Source of the DNA: Calendula officinalis
Taxonomy: Eukaryota; Streptophyta; Magnoliopsida; Asterales; Asteraceae
NCBI GenBank assembly: GCA_963853835.1
Contig: OY970824.1
Coordinates: forward strand, 45,590,227-45,654,226
DNA length: 64,000 bases
Direction of reading: 5' to 3'
Part shown: in pieces, positions 22,191-33,054 of the stretch
Position numbering within the stretch: the first letter of the stretch is position 1
How the letters are laid out: every line of letters starts with the position of its first letter
Translations under genes and position numbers: made by a program
Notes under the pieces: generated by a model
What the model was told of the DNA's origin: nothing
Seen by the model: only the letters and a program-made list of their open reading frames with translations
Database searches by the model: none

Positions 22191-23000
22191 TATAAAAGCA
22201 TTAATTATACTTATAATTTACAAAATAAATTCATTTAATTTTTGGATCAAATTCGAAGATTGACTATATTGTTTTCAGCGTAATTTAAATAAAAAAAATA
22301 TTAAATATTTAAATTAATTTAAAAAACTTAGATCTGAAACTATAAATTCTTAATAAAAATATTTAATACTTAAAAATATTAAATACTTAAATATTTAAAA
22401 AAATATTAAATACTTAAAAATACTAACGATCGGAAAGAACACTCAGCTCGGAACGGCGATCGGAAAGAACACCGGCTCCACTGCCGGCGACGGTAAACGA
22501 CCAGAACGGCGTTGATGATCTGGTCGGTTCCTAGCAAACACCCATCACAAACCCAAACCCAAACCCAAACCCGAACCCAGTTTATAACAGAGGAAGGAGG
22601 AAGACGATACTTGCGGCGGAGGAAGAAGAAGACGACGGCGGAGGATGGAGGCTGCGATGGAGCGATGGAAAAGATGGAGGCTGCGATGGAGGCTGTGCAA
22701 TGGATCCAACTGCTTGAATTCGGATTTCTAGGGCAAAATAGATTGAGTCCCGTGAATTTTTAGTTCGGACCGGATCAGACCCTTAAACGGACCGAATCCT
22801 TCATTTGGACCGAATCTGATCAATTTAGGAATCTATCAAACAACATCTTTTGGACCGGGTCCAATTCGGACCGAATCTGATCGATTATGATGGAAATCAA
22901 ACATGACCTAACTATCAAACTAATCTAATTTAACCATCATTATAATCTTTTGCCTCAAAAATCGTGAAACTCAAAGTGTTTTATTTTGAATCGGAGGATG

Positions 23001-23221
23001 TAAGTGAGTCTCTATCAAATAAATTTTATTTAATGGAAATTTTAATAGAAGAGTCGTTTAGTTTATATGTTTGTATCAAGTTATGGATAAAATTGAAAAT
23101 AATAAACGTGTAAATATAAGTGCGACATATCAAGTGTGTAGGCCGTCGGTTGAACGTTAATAATTGTAACCAACGATATCGCGACGCATATTGAGATGGT
23201 CATACTTAATTTTTGTTAGAA
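23001..23221. other. Short intergenic stretch, nothing recognised
   Basis: AT-rich, no repeat or open frame that I can support. Confidence 0.4.
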
Positions 23222-23853
23222 GAGTTGCGTTCAAGGAGGTCTATCATTTTTACGAAGTCCCGAGGAATAATCATCAACCATTGATCAATAAGATCTAATG
23301 ATCAAGATTAATCACATATTTTATACATTGAGGGTATTTTGGTCATTTTAAAAAATATATAAAAAAATTTCATTATTTTTTTTTATTTTAGAATTATAAT
23401 TTTTTTTATTATTATTTTTAAAAAATTATTATTTTCATTAATAACACATAATGTGATTGCATACCGAATCACATGTAATAGCACATGTGATTGCATACTG
23501 AATCAAATGTGATTGTGTACTGAATCACATGTGATTGAACTAAAAAATTTTAAATATGATTAAGTGTACAATCACATGTGATTAAAACTACACGTAATTA
23601 TCAAATAAATATTATTTTTAATGAAAATAATAAAAATAATAAAAATAATAATAAAAAATAATGAAAAATAAAAATAAAAATAATATAAAAATTATTAAAT
23701 TTTTTTTAGTTCCAAATGACCAAAATACCTTTCATGTATAAAATATGTGATTAATACGTTTCCTTGAATTTTTAATTTTTTGATAATAATCTAAAATTTC
23801 TGATAATAATCCAATATTTCTTAAATGATTGATTAAGAATTATCCTTACAATA
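23222..23853. mobile_element. Mutator-type MITE A (with internal inverted repeat)
   Basis: Starts GAGTTGCGTTCAAGGAGGTC, closely related to the TIR of MITE B. An inverted repeat of 38 bp (23311-23348 with 23714-23751, about 4 mismatches) brackets an AT-rich core containing several copies of AATCACATGTGATT. The right terminus is not clear; element B appears to sit in or next to it. Confidence 0.55.
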
Positions 23854-24449
23854 CTTGAGAAACGTTCAACGTAGTCCATCTTTTTTGTAAATCCTGAGGG
23901 TTAAATCATAGCATTTAGATCAAATGGTCAAGATCAACCCCAAACCACCACCACCACCCATTACATGTGATTTAATACATCAATACCACTACCACCACCA
24001 CAACCACCCCACTACCGCTGCCCACCGCCCACTGCTACTATCGGCCACCACCGCCACAGGCCTCCCTCACCACCACCGGCAACATCCCGACACATCCGGC
24101 CGCTTTCAGTCACATGTGATTGTCTATTAAATCACATGTGATTGCACACTGCCAACCACCATCACCGTCGCCAACCTTCTGTCGACCACCGTCTCCACCA
24201 CCGGCAACTCACCACCACCTCCAACCGCTTTCAATCACATGTGATTATGTATCCAATCACATGTGGTTGCGGCAGCGAGCGGCGACGGGCGTTCGGCGGC
24301 GTCCAACAGTGGTCGGTTGTGTATTAAATCACATGTTATTTGATAATAGTGGTGGTTAAGGGATTGATCTTGACCATTTGACTTTTTTTATCCAATGGTC
24401 AATATTTATCCTTCGGGACTACATAATAATCAAGAACTACCTTGTATAC
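23854..24449. mobile_element. Mutator-type MITE B with ~80-bp TIRs
   Basis: The left end GAGAAACGTTCAACGTAGTC and right-end complement GGGTTGTATACAAGGTAGT begin inverted repeats extending about 80 bp to AAATGGTCAAGATCAA on both arms. TACAATACT occurs on both sides (about 23844-23852 and 24450-24458), a 9-bp target duplication typical of Mutator elements. The interior is a CCACC-rich tract with the palindrome AATCACATGTGATT at 24130 and 24233. Confidence 0.7.
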
Positions 24450-24553
24450 AACCCTACAATACTCACCAAATTTTATATCCTCATCGGATCCCACTTTAAC
24501 TTAATTTTATACTTCATATAACAAAAGGTACTATAATTTATAAAGTGTAACGT

Positions 24554-24569
24554 ACTTTCGAGAGATGTT
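24554..24569 (+). repeat. LINE target-site duplication, left copy (16 bp)
   Basis: ACTTTCGAGAGATGTT here and again at 27578-27593, perfect over 16 bp, delimits the LINE insertion. Confidence 0.93.
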
Positions 24570-27500
24570 GCTGTAACGAGTTTAGCCCGGGGAACACGTC
24601 TGCTATTATAAATATGAATGACAAGGCTATTATAAATATGAAAGACAAGTTGAAATTATTGAAGACCGAAAGCAAAGATTTGTCAAAAAATTTGCTGAGG
24701 GCTCGCAAAGATCAAGCTGTGGAAATTCAAAAACAGATTACGGTTATTGAAGACAGATTGGATAGTGGGGCGGTATCGGATCCGGAACTCAATTTGAGGT
24801 TGACGCTTATAAACAAATTAAAAGAAATAGTACGGATTGAAAATAACGATTCATTACAAAAGCTTAAAATAAAATGAGATGTGGAAGGAGACGAAAGTTC
24901 TTCTTTTTTTTCATGGCGAAAGTTCTTCTTTTTTTCATGGCCTCCTTAAGTGAAGAAGACGAAGGCAAATGGTTCAAGGTGTTATGGCAAATGGAGAATG
25001 GCATACAAATCCCGCAACGGTTAAATCCATATTTTATGATTATTATAAGAATAAGTTTGAAGCGATACGTACTTCTGTTCCAACGTTGGCAGAAACTCGG
25101 TTTAAAAGGCTTGATGCGAATCAATCTACTGTTTTAGAGCAAGCATGTACTATGGAAGAGTTGAAGATCGTGGTTTAGAGCTGTGGTAGCGAAAAAACTC
25201 TGGGTTCGGATGGTTTTAATTTTAAATTTGTAAAGAAATTTTGGGAGGTTTTAAAAGACGATTTACTATGCTCGGTGACGGAATTTCTTGATATGGGCAA
25301 ATTCCCGAAAGGGTGTAACACATCGTTTATCACTTTAATTCCAAAGGTGAATAACCCGTCTTTAGTGAAAGATTATCGCCCTATTTCTCTTATTGGCCTC
25401 CACTATAAAATCATTGCTAAGTTATTAGCCATGCGTTTAGCAAAAGTGGTTGATAACGTTGTCAGTTGTGAACAATCTACTTTTCTAAAGGTAGACAATT
25501 CTTAGATGGTCCTTTAATGGTAAACGAGATTATCAAATGGTTCAAGAAGAAGAAGAAAAAGTTACTTCTGTTTTGATTCGTTGAGCTGGGACTACCTTGA
25601 TTTTATTATGTCAAGAATGAGATTCGGTATGGAATGGAGAAAATGGGTAAAGTCTTGCATTTCTTCAGCTACTCTATCGGTATTGTTAAATGGTAGCCCG
25701 ACGGAGGAATTTGCTATGCATAGGGGCGGACGGCAACGAGATCCTTTATCCCCTTTTTTATTTATTATAGAAATGGAAGGGTTGCATCTTTCTATTGAAA
25801 AAGCGGTGGAAGAAAATTGTGTAGAAGGTACGAATATTGGTTCTAACAGTTTAAACATTTCGCATTTTTTATGCAGATGATGTGATTGTGGTGACGGAGT
25901 GGAGTGTGGATGATATGAATGGTATTATCCGGACCCTGAATGACTTTTACTATGAATCTGGTTTGAAGATTAATGTGGAAAAGTCTAATTTGTATGGTGT
26001 GGGAGTTTCAAATGAAGAGGTGGAGGGTATGGCTCGGCGAACGGGATGTGCGGCGGCTGAGCTTCCTTTTATGTACCTCAGTATGTTGACAGGAGGTAAT
26101 TTGGCCCGTAAAAATAGTTGGGATCGGGTTATTGAGGCATTTCAGAAAAGGCTTTCTAATTGGAGAGCTAAAATGCTTTCCATAGGTGGTCGATTAACTC
26201 TCATTAAATCAGTTCTTGGGAGTCTTGGTATTTATTGGATGTCTTTCTTCCGAGTGCCAGAAGTTGTAATTAAAAATATGGAACGAATGCGTGCTCGGTT
26301 TTTGTGGGCATGTCATGAACAAGAAAAAAAAGTAAGTTGGGTTGCATGGAATAATATTATTGCAGCAAAAGAATATGGAGAGGATGATTAGATAATCTTG
26401 CTCTTTTACTTAAAGCTTTAAATCTTGCTCTTTTACTTAAATGGAGATGAAGATTGTTTAAAGAACCGAATGCTTTATGGTGCCGAGTTATTAAAGCACT
26501 ATATGGAGAGGATGGTGGTTTTTTGAATATTAGTGTACACGGGTTGCTGAAAGGTCCATGGTCTCGTATTGTAGATTCCGTCAAATTTCTTCATGACAAT
26601 CGAATTATTGACTATAATGATTTTAGATATGAGCTTGTAAGTGGGGACAAGATCAGGTTTTGGTTGGATGTGTGGTTAGATAATCAATCGCTGAAGGAAA
26701 AATTCAACCGGTTTTTCCGGTTAGATTTAGATAATGATTGTTTCGTAAAGGATAAATGGAATGGAGGGGTTTGGACGTGGAATTGGAGAAGACAATTACG
26801 AGGTGGAATTGAAGTGGAACAATTTGAAAGCTTATTGAGCCTTCTTGCTCGAATTAATATTGGCGATGTGAATGATAAAATATGTTGGGCTGCGGATCAA
26901 CAATCGGGTTTTTCAGTAGCAGGGGCTCGTAAGATAATTGATAAAACTCCGCACCCGGGCATAGGAAGTAACACCATTTGGTGTAATTATGTCCCGTTAA
27001 AAGTAAACGTTTTTGTGTGGCGACTTAGATTAGACCGGTTACCGACAAGGTTAAATTTGTCTCGTAGAGGTATGGAAATTGAGGCAATTTCGTTCCCGGT
27101 ATGACAAGGTAGTTTGGAATCTGTCGAGCATTTGTTTTTCGGTTGTAGTGTTGCGGTGCAGATTTGGGTTTTGGTCTATAAGTGGTGTGATTTAGGAAGG
27201 TTCTCGGGCAGATCTTTTGACGATCGGTGGATGTTTGTTTCCAGCCGGAGAATCTCGAAGTTGAATGCTATAAAGTTGAAGACGATATGGATGGCTACGT
27301 GTTGCATGATTTGGCGGTTCAGAAACTCGGTGTTATTTGATATTGGTAGCATTAGAACACGGGATATTTTTTATTTTATTGTTTTGTTTTCGTTTAACTG
27401 GTTAACCCATCGGAATCAAGCTTGTAAGATTTCGTGGGTTGATTGGATAAAGAACCCTTGTTATGATTTGGTTTAGTGTTTTGCTAAACTAGTTTTAATG

Positions 27501-27577
27501 GAGTTTTGGAGGTTTCCGGAGGGTGATGGCAATGCCGAAACTCTTTCCGTTTCCTTCTTTTTGCGTTCAAAAAAAAA
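24570..27577 (+). mobile_element. L1-type LINE, 5'-truncated, with short poly(A)
   Basis: A 3,008-bp insertion between perfect 16-bp duplications, ending in TGCGTTC plus an A-run. It begins inside the region between endonuclease and RT, so the apurinic-endonuclease domain is absent: typical 5' truncation by target-primed reverse transcription. Confidence 0.92.
24604..27476 (+). pseudogene. LINE ORF2 remnant: reverse transcriptase and zf-RVT region
   Basis: Broken into about seven frames. 24614-24877: LKTESKDLSKN...LKIK, ending in TGA where related elements have Trp. A local 25-bp duplication (24893 and 24918) follows. RT blocks: GSDGFNFKFVKKFW, LPKG-type NTSFITLIPKVNNPSLVKDYRPISLIGLHYKIIAKLLA (25318 on), LNGSPTEEFAMHRGGRQRDPLSPFLF, then the catalytic FYADD at 25867-25881, put out of frame by one extra T in the preceding T-run. 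Thumb/connection LPFMYLSMLTGGNLARKNSWDRVIEAFQKRLSNWRAKMLSIGGRLTLIKSVL follows to 26391, and the zinc-binding RVT tail (VNVFVWRLRLDRLPTRLNLSRRG...VEHLFFGC) to 27476. Not functional. Confidence 0.92.
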
Positions 27578-27694
27578 ACTTTCGAGAGATGTTTACTCAT
27601 AAAAATGTATATTTTTCGGTTTACATAAAAACATGTATTGTATTATTCAAAAGGTAATCATTTTATCTCATAAAACTTTCTTTTTCACAACTTA

Positions 27695-28465
27695 GGTGTC
27701 TCTCGATCGTGACGAGTTTTCAAACTCGTCATTGTTATCATATCAGCGTCACGTCAACTTATTCTTTATTGACAAGAAAACTGACAAGTTCATGCCAACA
27801 ACAACTCATCCCTAACTCATCACTTTGTAACATCACCATTTTTAATTAAACAAAACATTTATAAAATAAAAACATACCTTAAATAAAATAAAAAACATTT
27901 CATTAAATAAATATAAAAATACTAAAACATTAAACCTCTAAAAATAAAAAATAAAAATGTAGTTATCATCTTTGTCATCGGTGTCGTCAGCGAAAAACGC
28001 TTAATCATATTTCTCCCACATACTCTCCCCGATAGTTTAAAATCATTTTTCGTTCTCGACAATCGAGAACCGTCTTTTGGAGGTATTTAAAGCTTCCATC
28101 ATATCCCGTTGCGAAGTTATTTCTTTAGTATTCTTCAAAATATAATAGAGATAGAATCGTTTGAAGTTCATGATTAAAATAAAACTAGTATGAGAGGATT
28201 GATGTGTTTGTTGAAGTTGGTATAAAAGATGATATAAAATGATTGTATTTATAATGGTAAATAGGGAAGAAAAATATTAAAATTTGAATTCAAATTTACG
28301 CTCCCCTGGCCCCGCCTCTCACACCGTCGTGTTATTAAAGTTGTTAGGAATACGACGAGATGCCAATGACGCGTTCCACTGACAATGTCATGCCAACAAC
28401 GTCGGTGGAGAGACGCACTCTACACAAGCGAGAGACGAGTTTTAGATTTGCCATTGGCACAAATC
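27695..28465. mobile_element. PIF/Harbinger-like non-autonomous element (771 bp)
   Basis: TTA at 27692-27694 and 28466-28468. The right-end complement GATTTGTGCCAATGG resembles the GGGCCGTGCCAACC end of the MITE at 12579. Internal near-palindrome GACGAGTTTTCAAACTCGTC at 27710-27729. The region 27960-28200 is codon-like on the minus strand but has stops; no protein is recognised. Confidence 0.55.
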
Positions 28466-28468
28466 TTA

Positions 28469-28835
28469 GATGATGTATCTACACAAGCTTAGTGAAAGAT
28501 ATGTTACTACCGATTGATTAAATAGAAGTAACATAAATATTACTTCTTATTATACAAACAAATAATTGGATGAGCATCTAATGATTTAAAGTGTTAAATG
28601 TTTCTAAATGACTTTTTATATATATGTCTTGGGTTTAATCGTACAATGGTAAATATTTATTAGATGACCAAATAAAGATTCAAAAATGATGATAAAAATA
28701 GTTAGGTCGCGTATATTACAAGCTCCAAAAGAACCAATTATAATAGATATACCTTGTTAAAGAAATAAATAATTTTTGAAACAGTTCTAAACAATTCTAG
28801 AAATATATCGTATCATGACAATATTAAAGGCATGA
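28469..28835. other. Intergenic, nothing recognised
   Basis: AT-rich sequence without supported features. Confidence 0.4.
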
Positions 28836-28843
28836 GTTTTGTC

Positions 28844-29555
28844 TATGGATGGCAATGGACCAGATAAAGCGATATCCACATCCATATCCATTTAGATTTA
28901 AATCATTCATATTCATATTCATATCCATTTAAAATTATTTTATCATCAGCAGATAAATGGACATCCGTTGGATATTAAAATTATTTTATTTCCTAAAGAA
29001 AGTATGATATCTTTATGTACTGTGTAATTTATGATTTTTGTTGTGTGTAGAATGTAGATAGTTTCTTAAAAAAAAAAGATACAAACTAAAACATAACTAC
29101 TAATCTACATTAATTGCATAGAGCATAGTTTGTAGTTAATCCCAAGCTTTAGATCCAAAAGAGATACGTGCAAAAATATAACTTGATATAATTAAAAACT
29201 TAGAGCATGATTTGTAGTTAATCCTTAAACATTGATCATTTAGTTAACTCATTCTTTAGTTCTATACTTGCATTCTTTTTGATTTATTGGTTGTTGCATT
29301 CAAATCACATAAAAATCTCAAAAGTGATGAGTCAAAGCGTAGATGTATATTATATATATAAAATATGATATAATCATGTATTTTCAGGTTAAATGAATTC
29401 ATCCATGGATTGGAAATCGTTATTCATATCCGCTTCAGTAAACTACCATATCCGCTCAACATTCGATATTCACTCATTTACTTTTATTCATATCCATCAT
29501 CGACGGATCAGATTAGGTGAATGATCATCAGGTTGGGTGGTAGTTACCATCCCTA
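28844..29555. mobile_element. hAT-type MITE (712 bp)
   Basis: Flanked by GTTTTGTC (28836-28843) and GTCTTGTC (29556-29563), 7 of 8 bases equal. Ends TATGGATGGCAATGGA and complement TAGGGATGGTAACTACC. Interior has repeated CATATCCATTT words and a repeated GAGCATRRTTTGTAGTTAATCC segment (about 29120 and 29205). Confidence 0.72.
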
Positions 29556-29785
29556 GTCTTGTCTTGGTGACTGATGGAGTTGTTTGATTTTACTTTATCA
29601 TGTGATGCAAATTCCAAGCCACTTCCGTCCATCAACAACCCGACAAGACAATAACTATTCGAGATTCTGTTCATATCACAAAGTTACAGTCTAACGTGGG
29701 TGGAAAGTGTTGTACAACAAAAAATGATTTATGTCTTTCATTAGGTTTTTATATGTTTTCATGTAACCTAACTATATAAGATGTT

Positions 29786-29917
29786 ACCAAAAGGCCTTTG
29801 AGCTAGCGGTATGATGTTTGTCTCTCAACTTTGAGGTCAGGATTTCGAGTCCCGTCGTGGACATATGTAATATTACGAGTAGATTAGATTTACCGTTTCA
29901 AAAAAAAAAAAAAAAAT
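29786..29917 (+). mobile_element. tRNA-derived SINE with poly(A)
   Basis: Pol III box A-like TGAGCTAGCGGTATG and box B-like GGATTTCGAGTCCCG, then about 17 A residues. Flanked by CTATATAAGATGTT (29772-29785) and CTAGATAAGATGTT (29918-29931), a 14-bp target duplication with one mismatch. Confidence 0.85.
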
Positions 29918-29931
29918 CTAGATAAGATGTT

Positions 29932-30586
29932 GGGATATATTTTTTATTTATTATTGTTATAGTTTAAGTCTCATTGTAGATAATATGATGTATATATATA
30001 AGTAGTTTAGAAAATATGTGCTTTCCGTTGTTAAAAAAAATAAAATAAAGTACAAGTTAATAATGTGGTTAGATGTATGTCATCGGTCCCTTCGGTTTCT
30101 AACCGAAGGGCTTCTTCAAACCAACATGATTGATACCGCAACTTCGGTTCTTCATCATTTTGATTTTTCTTCGGTTTGAAGAAGTGATAAGTGACGAGAT
30201 TTATGGGTTATTTGTGGGTATTCTTATTTTTGTATGTGTAATTTATATATAAAATATTAACAAGAAGATTATTGTTGACAATAGTGTGTCAATTGAGGTG
30301 TCCGTTAACGTGACGTTGTGACAAAACTGAAGTTTCAGTTGGTGTCACAATTAGAAGGGGTTTTGGTAATGATTTAAACTGAGTTGTGTTTCGTTACATA
30401 CATTTATTATCTATTTATATAGTTTTTAATTTAAAGCTACATATATAGAAATATTTAAAAGTTTTGTTAACAGCAACTCTATATTTAATTGAATGATACA
30501 TGCACTACTAATTTGTACATTTATTAATGGAGCCATGGAGGGTAACATCATAAATGCAAAGGGAAATTACTCACTATTATAAAAGT
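29932..30586. other. Intergenic with a CTTCGGTT hairpin
   Basis: No gene. CCCTTCGGTT/AACCGAAGGG form a perfect 10-bp stem with a 3-base loop at 30088-30110, and CTTCTTCAAACC (about 30110) pairs with GGTTTGAAGAAG (about 30174) as an outer inverted repeat. The rest is AT-rich. Confidence 0.6.
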
Positions 30587-30842
30587 TAGGCTTATGCAAA
30601 TAAAACTGAGAACCGACCATACCCGTAGAACTGAACCGAACTATATCGGTCCGGTTCTCGATTCTAATTTTAATGAAAACCGGTTCTCGGTCCGGTTTGG
30701 TTCGGTTCTGTTCCATTCTGAGCGGTTCGATCCGGTTCTGGATGTCATCGGTTTGGTCATTGGTCCGGCCAAAATCATTTTTTTCGATTCTCGGTTCGCT
30801 TCTGAGCACTTCGATTCGGTTCTTGGACCGGCCACATACCTA
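30587..30842. mobile_element. CGGTT-rich MITE, hAT-like, degenerate
   Basis: Ends TAGGCTTATGCAAA and complement TAGGTATGTGGCCGG with dense CCGGTTCTCGG/ CCGAACC words between. The flanks ATAAAAGT and GTACAAGT share 5 of 8 bases only. Confidence 0.45.
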
Positions 30843-31004
30843 GTACAAGTTTCTAATATATGTCATAATATTTTAATTACAAATCAAAAGGCTGCCATTT
30901 ATCATTTTTCAATATTTAATCATAGAAGTCTATTTAATAATTAGTGACATGTTGTTATCACGTTTAACTCACGAATGTTTAGTTTTACCTTCCTGTGACT
31001 ACAC

Positions 31005-31425
31005 TAAAGTTTTAGAAAGCGTAACGCGTGGTGTGGCGGCACCATCAAGCCCCAGCCAAGGCGAGCCATGGCGGGCCATGATGTTTTTCAAGGCGCGAAT
31101 TAAGGCGGTAAATTTTTTATATAATTTATATATATACATATATCAAATTAAATAAAAATTATAAATATATTAATTTATATAACAATTCATATATAAAGCT
31201 TACAAAAAATGTTACATCTAAATTTATAATTAAATATGTTATAATTTTTTTTTTAAAATTCAATTTTCTCAGTCGCCTTACAAAAAACTCGTTATAAGGC
31301 GCGCCTTATCGCGCCTTATCACGCCTTATCTCACGCCACGCCTAGTTTAGCCGCCATGGTCTGTTTCGTAACGTCGATGTCGCGACTCATGCCTTGGCGC
31401 CGCCATGGCGCTTTTTAGAACCTTG
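31005..31425. mobile_element. hAT-type MITE (421 bp) with GGCGCGCC-rich ends
   Basis: Perfect 8-bp duplication GACTACAC at 30997-31004 and 31426-31433. TIRs TAAAGTTTTAGAAAGCG and complement CAAGGTTCTAAAAAGCG. Subterminal AAGGCGCGCCTTATCGCG repeats. Confidence 0.78.
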
Positions 31426-31458
31426 GACTACACACATGATATGGAGCGTTAATGTTGC

Positions 31459-31667
31459 TATTACTTTTTTTTGAACGGCAAGTTAGTAAGTTAGTGCTTC
31501 GAGCCTATACAGTGACATCCACAAGGGGCAGTATGTCTTCCCTCGAACCCTCCACATATGGGGAATAAACCCCACCACCTTTTAAACTCCATGTTTTACC
31601 TCCAACAAACTAGGCTTGAACCCAAAACCTTTTGAAGGAAAACCCCAAGACAAGCGACCAATTGGTT
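31459..31667 (-). mobile_element. tRNA-derived SINE, minus strand
   Basis: Read on the minus strand: box A-like AACCAATTGGTCGC, box B-like GGGTTCAAGCCTAG, body GGAGGGTTCGAGGG, and a 3' end TGCCGTTC followed by a short A-run. CTATTACTTT-type sequence on both sides (about 31450 and 31672) looks like the target duplication. Confidence 0.7.
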
Positions 31668-31679
31668 GTTTCTATTACT

Positions 31680-32812
31680 TTCTTGATTATAATTAATTTC
31701 GATACTCAAATGAGAATTGAGCCATTGAGGGCAGCTCCAACATCCACATCACAAAATTAGCTCAAGAATGCGTACTAAAGGCCCAGACAAATAAAGAAGC
31801 CCATAAACTACTACCACAAAAATTTAGCTCACTCTAGAAGAAAATGTTAAAATAGGTAGAAACATATAATTTTTTATTAATACTTAAATACTTATAGAAA
31901 GGTTATTTTGATTATCCGAACGAACCAAGTTGATTGTTCTTTTTGATATAGAGTTAGAATATATATTGAAGATCTTATTAGGTATGAACTGCAATTCCTG
32001 TCGGGTTTAGATCGGTTGGTTCAAGTTGATATCATCATATAAAAAACTACTTCATGTTTAGTTAGTCAGGTTAACAGATTCAGGTTTGGTAATTCATGAT
32101 ATAATTTAAAAAAAAAAAAAAACTAAATGATTTTATTATATGGTAGAGTTAATTTTTAAAAAAGGATAAATTAAGTATGACATATTTATTAATGTAACTT
32201 ATGGAAATTGCAAATAAAAATATGAAGCAACGTGAGGAAAATTATAACACTTGTTGATAACAATATTGTTGGTTTGTCTTTGGGTTGCTAAATAAATTTT
32301 TTCTTTGTAAAGCAAATATATATTTTTTAAAACCCGACCAAACAACCAATGACGAAACTACAACAGGCAAAGACTAGAACTGACTAAACTAAACAAATGC
32401 CAACCTCGGCAAAAAAATGAAACTTGTTGAGCCGCCACAATCAAAGAGCCTCCAATAGTACGAACAAGATCAACATAACCAACTCGCCACACTTAAACTC
32501 AGAACAAAAATAAGCTAGTCTAAAAAAATTTGATCGTCGAATTATCAAAAGTTAACTAATTGATACGCAACTTTATATAAAACTAAGCTAGTCAATTTTT
32601 TCTAGTAACCTAAATTAAATAAATATTTTATATGCAGTCAAAAGTAATTTATAAAATATATAGTTTTTCAAAACAGTAATTAGTTTTACTAACAATTAAG
32701 GGCTTATAAATTTATCAAGTTGAGCTAGCTAATAGCTTATTTCAGACAACAAAATCAAGTTGATAATCTCATAAGTTACAAAAAAATTTCAATTTATTGG
32801 CTTTTCAATTTA
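31680..32812. other. Intergenic AT-rich DNA, no gene seen
   Basis: Degenerate repeats only; a decayed Helitron 3'-like segment at about 32225-32255 (AGCAACGTGAGG...ACACTTGT) is homologous to 18478-18516. Confidence 0.45.
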
Positions 32813-33054
32813 CTAGCTGGTACCCGCGCAATGCGGCGGCGGGTATCCTATAACTATATTTTGAGATAGCGATGATGGTGGTAACGGCAGTAGTGATGGT
32901 GGTCGACTGGTGGTTGGTGGTGCCCAATGACAGTGGGTGGGTGTCCATGATGATGGTGGGTGGTCACGTTAGTGACTAAGTTTAAGTTGCAACGTAGATA
33001 ATATGTGCCAATTTGTTAAACAAAGTCAATAAAACCAATGTTAAATAGATTTAA
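32813..33054 (-). mobile_element. Helitron 3' end, minus strand, interrupted or truncated
   Basis: Minus-strand hairpin GCCGCATTGCGCGGG followed shortly by CTAG (32816-32813), close in sequence to the end at 20278. Its own 5' end was not found; another Helitron begins 242 bp further on. Confidence 0.5.

Larger units (their letters stand above)
20102..22908. mobile_element. PIF/Harbinger-like element nested in the Stowaway MITE
   Basis: TAA flanks at 20099-20101 and 22909-22911. Ends are GGGGGTCGTTTGATAG and, as complement, GGTCATGTTTGATT, of PIF/Harbinger type. Left interior has repeated GATTGAGTCAGAA words. Right interior contains a GC-rich segment (22430-22740) with an AAACCC run and purine-rich codon-like sequence that may be captured genic DNA; no protein family is recognised in its 83-residue open frame. 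A Helitron lies inside it. Confidence 0.55.
19881..23000. mobile_element. Stowaway-type MITE split by nested insertions
   Basis: The left end TTTCCTCCGATTCAAAATAA (after TA) and right end complement CATCCTCCGATTCAAAATAA (before TA) are matching TIRs with TA flanks, as in Tc1/mariner MITEs. Internal homology to the intact copy at 49837-50143 runs up to 20101 on the left and from 22909 on the right; everything between is later insertion. Confidence 0.7.

Noticed and set aside
22545..22580. AAACCC run as interstitial telomere repeat
   Set aside because: The unit is ACCCAA/AACCCA without the TTTAGGG heptamer typical of plants.
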